64,000 bases of DNA from Terfezia claveryi. Its lineage: Eukaryota > Ascomycota > Pezizomycetes > Pezizales > Pezizaceae. Below, one piece after another: positions 56,865 to 64,000 of the stretch (position 1 is its first letter; each line of letters starts with the position of its first letter). The stretch spans positions 1-64,000 of the forward strand of contig WHUX01000222.1 of assembly GCA_015179025.1 (NCBI GenBank), written 5' to 3'. The notes under the pieces were generated by a model. That model was not told the origin of the DNA, searched no databases, and was given only the letters and a program-made list of their open reading frames with translations. The position numbers were made by a program, and so were the translations under genes.

Positions 56865-57635
56865 GAGTCAAATAGCAGAATCTGTCTAACTCTTATTCTT
56901 ATTATTGTTCTTATTCTTGTTGTTTGGAGTTAGAGTTAGGGTTTTTGTTATTGCACTTGTTATTATTTTCTATATTATTTGCTAGTTGTTATATTTAGGC
57001 CTCTAATCACTAGAGCTCTAGCTTAAAGGGGAGATAATATCATAACTACCTCCTCTTAGTCTTCATTGTCTTTATCATTACCTACAACCATAAGTGATAG
57101 AGTATTGCCTTAATCCTTTTGATACTTAAATAGAATCCTACTTATGTCATAATTGTTGTTATCTCCTTATCATAGTTTTAGACATCACTTATGATATAGG
57201 TAATAAGTTATCATTATATTCTGCTTAGCTTTTAAAATAGGGATCTTGGGAAACTTATTCCATCAATTACTCTAGTAGCTCATATATATAAAAATCTTTG
57301 CCCTCATACTATTATTAGATTCCTATCTAATATCGTATATACTTAATATAGGATCTTACTTTCTCCAGTACTAGTGTACTTTCTCAGTACTCCTCCTTAT
57401 CTTACTTTATTCTATAAATAACTCTACAGTATAGCTGTCTCCCCATAATATATATGGCAACTACCTCTGCATCTCTTATATCTCTTGCTCTTTACTACTC
57501 TTACTCTTTACCTTTACCCTCTATTCTAGCCTTCCTTTAGTTATATATATAGTATTTCTATATATATCTTATCTTAGCTCTGCCCTTACCTTAGTATACC
57601 TTTTAGTTACTTTTGTTTTTAGAGCCTATATTACA
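56865..57635 (+). mobile_element. Truncated Gypsy A/B/C-family fragment: polypurine tract and LTR
   Basis: Plus orientation. 56865-57037 matches the Gypsy A interior next to its 3' LTR (reverse complement of 11658-11830) and ends with the tract TTAAAGGGGAGATAA. The LTR is 57038-57635 (598 bp, TATCATAAC to ATATTACA). The rest of the element is missing. Confidence 0.85.
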
Positions 57636-58530
57636 AGCTTATAGAGGATATCATTAAGTTTGTAGATAGGCTCTAATATTATGTCCTAAGCCTCTATAAT
57701 AGTAATATCTTCCTTCTGCTATTCTTTTTATATATTCTTCTTAAAATATCTTTTTTTTTCCTATTAATAGATTTATTAGTCCTATATAAGTACTAGTAGC
57801 TATAGAAAAAGTAGAGGTATTTTAAGGGAGAGTAAAGAAAGTAGTATGAGGTATAGTATATAAAGCAGTTAAAGATGATAGTTAATTACCTATTTGGGTT
57901 TATAAAGCTTATCAATAAGTATTAAGTTATTAGTAGACAACTATATATTTATTAAAATCTCTCAGTTTAGGATATACTGCTAGTAGATCTTATTAAAGAT
58001 AATATAAAAGTCCTTATTTTAATAATATAAGTTTAGCAGAATAGTTCTAGGTAGTTTCAGCTACATAATATTAGAATTTAGTTGAGTATAAAGCAAAATC
58101 TTGAGTTCTTTAAATTATTATTTATAGTTTAAATTCAGTATTAGCAATACAGTTATAATTACTAAATGTATTTTTAAGTACAATAATAAGTATAGTAAGA
58201 TTAAGGAAGTTGACCCTATTATTTTGAATATAGAGTATAATTTGATCAAAAGCTTTATTGGAGAGAGAATTAATAGCTAAGTAGAATTTAGCTTATTTAT
58301 TAGTATAGATAGCAGCCTTAAACTATAGTTGAGTAAGAGAAAAATAAAGCTTATTATAATCTTTGCTATTAAATTTATTAGAATTAAGTATTTTATTAGT
58401 TCTTATCCTTAGCTGGTCTTCAAGTTAAACAAAAATAGTACTAATTGCTTTTATATTATTAAGTTGATTATAAAGATCATTTATTATAATCTTGTTTATA
58501 GTAACTTTCTTTTATAGTTTTTAATTAAAT
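57636..58530 (-). pseudogene. gag: Gypsy-type gag relic, minus strand
   Basis: In one minus-strand frame from about 58500 to 57900 every stop is TAA or TAG except at the very end. Replacing them with Gln gives a gag-like protein: NKILNSNKFNSKDYNKLYFS, AINSLSNKAFDQIILYI, FSNYNCIANTEFKLQ and ETTQNYSAKLILLKQGL. This matches the capsid pattern FGDPD...AE.KL..L.Q...FSEYY..F. A GPMDL-like segment comes before the truncation at 57636. Parent family unknown, not A/B/C. Confidence 0.6.
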
Positions 58531-58546
58531 ACAATATAATATAAAC

Positions 58547-58645
58547 CTACAAACTAATAAACAAACCTACAAACCAATAAATAAACTAATAAACCAATAA
58601 ACTAACCAATAAACTAATAAACTAATAAACTAATAAACAATAACT
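58547..58645 (+). repeat. AATAAACTAATAAACC microsatellite
   Basis: Tandem 8- to 12-bp units of AAACTAAT/AAACCAAT over about 100 bp, strongly C-poor and G-free. Confidence 0.8.
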
Positions 58646-59005
58646 ATTATATCTTAACTAGTCATTGAACTACCAGCTATTACTACAGATTTACTTGCAT
58701 AATTATGAGCAGAAATAGATTCCATGAACCCTAATAGTAACTATACAATAATAGTTAATAAAACTATTACCTTGTTAAACCAAATTTTTACCTTATCAGA
58801 TTATCAATAAGATATACTTATTCTTCAAACTCAAGTTCAAAACCTCATTAATTAACTTATCTAACAATCAAATAAGAATACTACTTTAGTAAACTATAAT
58901 TAAAAACTACAAAAGGAAGTTACTATATATAAGACTATAATATATACTTAGTTAAAAAAAAGATAAATAAAAGTATTAAAAAATATAAGTCTTATAAAGT
59001 TGGGA
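58646..59005 (+). other. Coding-like, coiled-coil text, unassigned
   Basis: Plus-strand text with stops read as Gln includes MNPNSNYTIIVNKTITLLNQ and LQTQVQNLINQLIQQSN, a heptad-like pattern as in retrotransposon gag N-termini. It may belong to the Copia relic that follows or be an independent fragment. Confidence 0.35.
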
Positions 59006-59111
59006 GAGAATTTATTTAAGAAGCTAATATTAATTATAATGAAATTTATATATAAATGATATACTCTAAAATATTAAAAATCCTCTTTATTATTATCCTT
59101 TATTAAAATTA

Positions 59112-59246
59112 TATTAGAAAAAAATTTAGAATAGCTCTAATAGTATTTAATAGTACTTAGAAAATATATTTCTTATATACTACTAAGTGTTACTAGATAC
59201 TACTAGATACCAACTTAGTAGAACTATTCTAAATTTTTTTCTAATA
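59112..59246. mobile_element. MITE, CATCAG-end family, 135 bp
   Basis: Nearly perfect terminal repeats TATTAGAAAAAAATTTAGAA and CTATTCTAAATTTTTTTCTA (then ATA), flanked by TA (59110-59111, 59247-59248). Interior of TAGTACT/ACTAGATAC short repeats, similar to the MITE at 52874. Confidence 0.85.
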
Positions 59247-60316
59247 TAGACAATCTAGTAATAAGATATTATAGTTATATACTTATAAGCTTTTTTTAAG
59301 TATAATATCTATATTACTAATATTAATAAAAAAGGAGAGGTTAAGTACTAAAGGTTTAATAAAACTCTCTATATTTTAAAGTAAGTAGAGTATAAATAGT
59401 TCAAAACTCTTAGTAAAATTCTTAGTACTTTTAATATATACCAATATATTAATAATAAAAAAACCTATACTAGAAGTTTTAATAACTACTAGATTATTAT
59501 TAATACTTAAATTAATAACCTTATTAAGATTGTATCTATTAAAGAAGATCTAAATAATACTAAAGAATGAATTAAAAAAAGAGTAGAGCTAGATAAATAA
59601 AAAAGGCTAGCAAATATATTAGAAATAAAACTATACTAGCAAAAAGACTAAGTTAAGCTAATTTAAACTCATTTAATAAAAACTATAATACAACAGTATC
59701 TAAGATTAGAATTAAAGTATAAAAGAAAGCACTTACTTCTATTAAATCCTAATATCTACTAAAAGGTAGAAAAAACTAATCTAATAATTAAATCTAAAAA
59801 GTACAAATGTTTGATCAAAAGATTGCTGTTTATAGACAAAATAATAAGACCTAAGATCTCAGTTCATATGAACCTGCTTGGATAGTAAATAAAGAATACA
59901 ATAGTATAGCACTTAAAGACTAGATTACAAATATTATAGTATTTAGCCTCAACCAAAAATAAAGGAATTATATTGAATAAAGCTGCAAGTACAACCTTAG
60001 ATCTAATAATATATACTAATGCAATATATAGGAGAGAAAAGTTCTAGTTCCAAACTAGTGCAATAATGTACCTAAGAGGACAGTTAGTTGGATAGTACAA
60101 CAAATAGCAGAATGTAGTATCTCTCTTAATTATGAAAGCAAAATATATAGCAGACTACAAGGGAGTAAAAAATACAGCCTGGGTACAATAGTTCCTAGAG
60201 GAAATTGGGGTCAGAACATAGTCTCTATTAAGGATGGATAGCGAAGGGGCCTACCATTTGAGCAAGAGCCCGAAATTCACTAGATATAGTAGGCATATTG
60301 AATATCAGTTCAACTA

Positions 60317-60554
60317 CATCAGCAAGAAAAAAGTGGCATCGGGACGCCAGGTGGTGTCTCCAGGAGACAGGGTTGTCTCTGGTGTCTTTTGTGTCTTTTA
60401 TGTCTCCTAGGTGTCTCCTGAGTGTCTCCCATATGTCTCCCAGTGTCTCCTGGAGACACTGGGAGACATTCTGCCAATCGTGGAGACACACCTTGTCTCT
60501 AGTGGCAATACTGTCTCTAGAGACACTGGAGACAAACTATTTTCTTTCCTGATG
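60317..60554. mobile_element. MITE, CATCAG-end family, 238 bp, fresh copy with GTGTCTCC repeats
   Basis: Ends CATCAGCAAGAAAAAAG and CTTTCCTGATG, flanked by TA (60315-60316, 60555-60556). The interior is almost entirely GTGTCTCC/GGAGACAC octamers, with a perfect 35-bp palindrome at its centre. Undecayed, unlike the Copia relic around it. Its left tip nearly equals that of LIR1. Open frames on both strands here (60228-60552) are by-products of the repeats. Confidence 0.9.
60434..60468. repeat. Perfect 35-bp palindrome in the MITE
   Basis: TGTCTCCCAGTGTCTCC, one T, then its exact complement GGAGACACTGGGAGACA. Located near the centre of the element. Confidence 0.9.
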
Positions 60555-60743
60555 TATCTATGCTAGCAAGTCCGATCCAGAAAACTGATGATCCAAACAA
60601 TTGCTAGGAAAAACAACTCTGTAGACCTTCTAATAAAGATACTTCTAATAGCTATAGTGACTGGATGAAAGAAGAACTGGATGGATACCCAATAACTAAA
60701 GAAGAACTAGCTGAGTTCAATTGGATGCTTAAGTTAGGAGGAA

Positions 60744-61029
60744 TGTTGTGAATAATTCTCGCTAGTACTCATGAAGAGTCATGGAAAGTAAGCAACTAAA
60801 AGAAAGTAATTGAGAATAACTAAAGATTCTAGATTAAGGCAATTAGGAAAGAACTGTGAAGGATAAAAGAGCTAGAAAGTATACAAGAAAAATATTTCTT
60901 TAGAATTTAGAGCACTAGGACTGTAGGTATTTAAACTTATAATAATATCTAGATAGCTCTATTATTATTTGCATATACACACTCTTTACTCTTTAAGATT
61001 CTTCCACTCAATAACCTCATAATCTTATA
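60744..61029 (+). repeat. 3' LTR of Copia relic I
   Basis: 286 bp, TGTTGTGAATAA to CATAATCTTATA. Same length and same 3' end as the Copia H LTR at 61223, but the middle is diverged, so it is a related subfamily. Confidence 0.75.
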
Positions 61030-61222
61030 TAATCCACAGAAAGGTGAGCAGCTAGAGAGTTTATTATATCAAGAAAAGCATGATATTGAGGGTCTAAAAG
61101 GTATAGCTCACTAGATATAGCATCAGATAGACATTACTAGGTATTTTACCCTCTCCTCGAATATTTCCTTTTTGTGAATATCTCTTATTATAAGAAATCT
61201 CGTATTATAAGAAACTCTGTAG
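61030..61222. other. Spacer between two Copia LTRs, with a possible pogo-like transposon end
   Basis: The right end carries two near-copies of TATTATAAGAAATCTCG/TATTATAAGAAACTCTG, ending CTCTG then TA. Alternating ATTATAAG/CTCG blocks next to TA resemble terminal repeats of pogo/Fot1-type elements. No matching left end was found, so this is tentative. Confidence 0.3.
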
Positions 61223-61508
61223 TGTTAGAATTACTCTCGACTTATGAAATATCACTAGCTGGAAAAGAACAGTTTGAATTCTAGATATGAATATGTATAG
61301 GATCAAGGATCCCAAAAGGGCTACTTTCAATTAGGAAAAGCAGCATATAAGGAGTTGGAATTGTTATAGGAAAAGGGAATTTTTCTTTAGAGTACTGGAA
61401 CTATAGCAATAAGTCTATAGTGATACTTGAGATAACTCTGCTATCTATTTGAATATATATACTTAATTTCTTTATAATTCCTTGCTTATATAACCTCATA
61501 ATCTTATA
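61223..61508 (+). repeat. 5' LTR of Copia H
   Basis: 286 bp, TGTTAGAATTAC to CATAATCTTATA, the 3' end again TA for CA. The PBS follows directly. Confidence 0.8.
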
Positions 61509-61524
61509 GGTTATGAGCCTAGCA
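61509..61524 (+). promoter_or_regulatory. Primer-binding site of Copia H, half-tRNA-iMet type
   Basis: GGTTATGAGCCTAGCAC abuts the LTR. GGTTATGAGCC is shared with Copia G and complements the initiator tRNA-Met anticodon loop. Confidence 0.65.
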
Positions 61525-63197
61525 CTCAAGATAAAGAAGCAATAAGAACAAAAGACAGTTGAAATATCTATTGTATCAACCCAGTAATACTATCATTCAG
61601 AAAGCAGAAGCCAAAAGCTGTGGCTGCCCTATTATTACAATATAAAGAAACTCTATGAAGCTCTATATATGCTTACACACCGATCCTAGTCAAAGAAAAT
61701 TAACTGTCAAAACAAGTAACTCTTCAAAAACCTCTCTGAAAATAAGTCTTCAAGAATCACTACAATCCCAAGAGAATTGCTGTCAGATACTGAATACCTA
61801 GAATAGAAATTATGGAAAAGTGGGCTATATAATGAGGCACTAGTAATAAAAGAACAAAAAGAAGAAAATTATTAAGAGCTTAGGAATCTCTTAACCGACT
61901 TTAATACTCAAGAAGCAAAAGTATCTCTACTGGATAAAGGAATCTAGTACAAGGATAAATTAATAAGCTTTGACTAAATACACCTAGTACTCATCTAAAT
62001 AAGTAGTATAGGTAGACCAGCCCCAGAGACTGAATCAGAGCATGAAGTCAAATATCCAGAACTTCCAGCTAATATTCAGATCCAACGAAGAAGAAGGCAA
62101 AGGGCAAGAACTCTACCTCTTCTACTACCCGACTTACTAATACCTCCTCCTGTAACTATGTCAAAAGAATGATCGATTCCAAATATCGAACCTAAGCTCA
62201 GCGGGCAATAGGACTATGTTCAGTAGATATTATCCATTAAATAAATACTTAGTAGTTATGAACATAAAGATGAGACGATATGGGAAATTATTACTAAAGA
62301 TATCTAAGACCTAGATCCTACAGCTACCAGAAAAGTAAGGGATATAGATGCTAAAGCCTGGAAGAAAGACAACAACTTCGCAATCCTCATGATAAAGAGG
62401 AATTGCGAGAAAGAAGTTGTAGATATCATCGGACTAGCCAGAATAGCCAATAAAGCCTATAAAGAGCTAAAGGTAAAATTCAAAGGTAAGACTGTTACTA
62501 TACTAAGAGCTCTACTTATTGGAGTCATCAAACTCAGTTATGATGATAGAAATAGTTCAATTGAAGAACATATTAGCAAGTTTGATAAAAAATAGGGATT
62601 CATGAGATCTATGCTAGAAGAAATGATCCCAAATGACCTTAAAGGATTCGGGACAATATTAATAGGATTAAATAAAAATGACTAGGCTAAAGGAACATTT
62701 CTGCTAGCTACCCTTCTACCCTACTACAATACTCTCATTAAAAATATCCAAATAAAGAGTAGATTTACCTATGATGACATCACTATACATCTCAAAACAT
62801 ATGTCTCAAGCAAACGAAAGAGGAAACAGAGAGGAGATATGTTATAGCTCAGGTAAGGGACCTACACCTCCGGTGGAACCAATACCCTGCTATAGCTGCT
62901 AACTGTGATTGACTGATTACCCATACAGATGTGGGTAGCACGCTTGGGAATAAAGCGTTAAAGGGATTGGCTATTGAAGTGTGTATCTCTGAGGTTGGCT
63001 CTCATATATGTATTCTCTTCGATATGTTTTCATTATATTCTTATGCTTGTTATTTAGATATCATTATTGGTTATACTCGAATTTAGATCCTGTATGTCAG
63101 CCTGACTGCAATGCGTTGAAGTTCAGGCTGCCTAATCAATGTATGTCAGACTGCAGCGTTCCTAAATAGGAAGTGGTTTCCTAGTTAGGCAACGACC

Positions 63198-63205
63198 TGA
63201 CGTCA
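63198..63205. promoter_or_regulatory. CRE-like palindrome TGACGTCA in the solo LTR
   Basis: Perfect TGACGTCA, the consensus for fungal Atf/CREB-type bZIP factors, 66 bp before TATATAA at 63271. Confidence 0.4.
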
Positions 63206-63270
63206 ATGCTACTAAGCTATTATAGGAAGTATAGTCCAGATCTGATTATTCGTTATCAGATCTAAGCTTC

Positions 63271-63277
63271 TATATAA
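63271..63277 (+). promoter_or_regulatory. TATA box in the solo LTR
   Basis: TATATAA in the context CTTCTATATAACTCACCGC, placed about two thirds into the LTR, as expected for the U3/R border. Confidence 0.45.
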
Positions 63278-63700
63278 CTCACCGCTTTTACATAGTTAAT
63301 ACAATAAGACCCAAGCGGTGTTCTAAGTCTCATATAGCTTTACTCTTATCAAGTCCGCAATACACCCGAGTTGTTACTGCGTTTATACTTGCACTTATCA
63401 CCAAATAACCCCTTGTTACCTTTCCACTGACTTGTATATCCGTAGTTACAGCCCGCCTGTAACAAGATAATACTAGAGATTCAGTACAAAACCTAGTAGT
63501 ACTCAAGACAGGAGCTGGCAGGGGACAGGATCAAGGTGATAATAGCAAAAGATGCAACTACTATATCAGCAAAGGATAGAAAGGGCTAAACCATACAGAA
63601 TCTAAGTACTTTACTAAAAAGTACGAAAAGAAAAAGGTCGAAAAGGCTAACAAGGAGGACTCTGATAATGAAGAATCTGATAAAGAAGGAGTCACTATCA

Positions 63701-64000
63701 ATATTGTTCGAATTGGGAAAACTAGGGTAGGATATAAAGAATATTATAAATATGACACAGCAGCCACCCATCATATGACCAATGAATATAACCACCTTAC
63801 TAATATACAATATAACCTTAATATTAAGGTATCTACCTATAATCAGACTAAATCTATTTGCCATACTATAGGAACTCTAGTCTTTATATACAATAGCTAT
63901 AACATTCACTATAAGCAATACTTATATAACCCCATATATAGTAATATTATCAGTGGTCTTCGAATACTAAAGGACTTTGTCATGCCAGGAAAGAAGAGCA
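63701..64000 (+). pseudogene. pol: Copia H protease (partial, damaged)
   Basis: Reads YYKYDTAATHHMTNEYNHLT near 63745: the DTGA catalytic loop is DTAA, a Gly-to-Ala change. It continues in frame as a retropepsin-like stretch (NIKVSTYNQTKSICHTIGTL, LYNPIYSNIISGLRILKDF) to the window end. Confidence 0.75.

Larger units (their letters stand above)
59010..60743 (+). pseudogene. pol: Copia relic I reverse transcriptase and RNase H
   Basis: RT pieces with stops read as Gln/Trp: ANINYNEIYIQ near 59020, TLYILKQVEYKQFKTLSKIL near 59365-59420 (the ALYGLKQ motif), TQINNLIKI near 59510 at the VDDL position, KLIQTHLIKTIIQQYLR near 59650-59710, RPKISVHMNLL near 59850. RNase H: KAKYIADYKGVKNTAWVQQF near 60140-60195, RMDSEGAYHLSKSPKFTR and YSRHIEYQFNY up to 60312. 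The MITE splits the final part. Confidence 0.75.
59010..61029 (+). mobile_element. Copia relic I, 5'-truncated, with 3' LTR
   Basis: Copia RT and RNase H on the plus strand followed by a 286-bp LTR (60744-61029). Two MITEs lie inside (59112-59246, 60317-60554). Gag, protease, integrase and the 5' LTR are not recognisable. It is heavily decayed except for the second MITE. Confidence 0.75.
62840..63464 (+). mobile_element. Solo LTR, 625 bp, recent
   Basis: TGTTATAGCTC to GCCTGTAACA, flanked by perfect TSDs AGATA (62835-62839, 63465-63469). It interrupts gag of Copia H. It is GC-richer and undecayed. No other copy is in the window, so the parent family is unknown. Orientation is not certain, though the promoter-like signals suggest plus. 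Confidence 0.9.
61575..63700 (+). pseudogene. gag: Copia H gag (interrupted by a solo LTR)
   Basis: One frame runs from about 61575 through the solo LTR and its TSD (630 bp together, so phase is kept) to the protease. Stops within it are mostly TAG/TAA plus one TGA. The Copia-gag region is 62158-62820 (ETIWEIITKDIQDLDP, LKVKFKGKTVTILRALLIGV). Upstream about 190 in-phase codons form a Glu/Lys-rich extension (KEQKEENYQELRNLLTDFNT, then RRRRQRARTLPLLLP). A damaged knuckle lies near 63553-63600 (CNYYISKG...HTES), then a KKYEKKKVEKANKED tail. Start uncertain: 61669 or 62158. Confidence 0.7.
61223..64000 (+). mobile_element. Copia H: 5' LTR, gag and protease; 3' part outside window
   Basis: 5' LTR, half-tRNA PBS, gag, then protease, plus strand, cut off at the window edge. 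A solo LTR is nested in gag. Decay is lighter than in relic I. Confidence 0.85.

Noticed and set aside
58547..58645. Telomeric or subtelomeric repeat
   Set aside because: The AAACTAAT-type repeat is G-free, does not fit a TTAGGG-like pattern and lies between transposon relics.
60228..60552. Pair of opposite-strand ORFs (84 and 87 codons) rich in His/Ser/Trp or Asp/Thr
   Set aside because: They lie in the GTGTCTCC repeat MITE and its Copia flank. Open frames come from the octamer repeat.

Overview
This is eukaryotic, AT-rich, repeat-saturated DNA. It is most likely a gene-free compartment of a filamentous fungus, probably an ascomycete. The chromodomain Ty3/Gypsy and Ty1/Copia elements, and in-frame stops that are almost always TAG or TAA where Gln (CAG/CAA) or Trp (TGG) is expected, fit RIP-type CpA-to-TpA decay. 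I found no host gene, rRNA gene, tRNA gene or CRISPR array. Species cannot be read from the sequence.

The window is a nest of transposons whose borders can be read from target-site duplications (TSDs). From left to right: (1) F1, the 3' part of an old Gypsy chromovirus (1-6651, +), split by a small non-autonomous LTR element (1281-2959). (2) Gypsy A (7364-23762, -), heavily decayed. It holds a 3.7-kb palindromic TA-flanked element (LIR1, 7663-11340) in one LTR, a 5.8-kb Copia (G, 16220-22040, -) in gag, and a solo F-type LTR (22767-23404) in the other LTR. (3) F2, a second F chromovirus stretched over 24655-55434 (+). It is split by two more long-inverted-repeat elements (LIR2, LIR3), two MITEs and Copia E (33948-51992, -), which itself contains two younger Gypsy elements, B (34494-40680, -) and C (44833-51183, -). 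(4) Relics at 55435-61222: MITEs, a Gypsy LTR fragment, a Gypsy gag in minus orientation and a 5'-truncated Copia. (5) The 5' half of Copia H (61223-64000, +), with a fresh 625-bp solo LTR in gag.

The least ordinary content is non-autonomous DNA. Three large palindromes have 0.5-1 kb arms. Six small MITEs share CATCAG-type ends with LIR1 but carry different short tandem, hairpin-forming interiors. LIR1 has 43 units of about 40 bp, each a small hairpin flanked by (AT)n, between arms near 950 bp. Other points of interest are a second zinc-knuckle-like motif between RNase H and integrase in the F family, a conserved GGGAAAA slip site at the gag/pol overlap of Gypsy A/B/C, and half-tRNA-iMet-like primer sites in the Copia elements.

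Decay follows nesting. F1, F2 and A are riddled with stops, E and G are intermediate, and B, C, LIR1, LIR3, the 60.3-kb MITE and the two solo LTRs are least damaged. No element is intact. Gypsy C comes closest.
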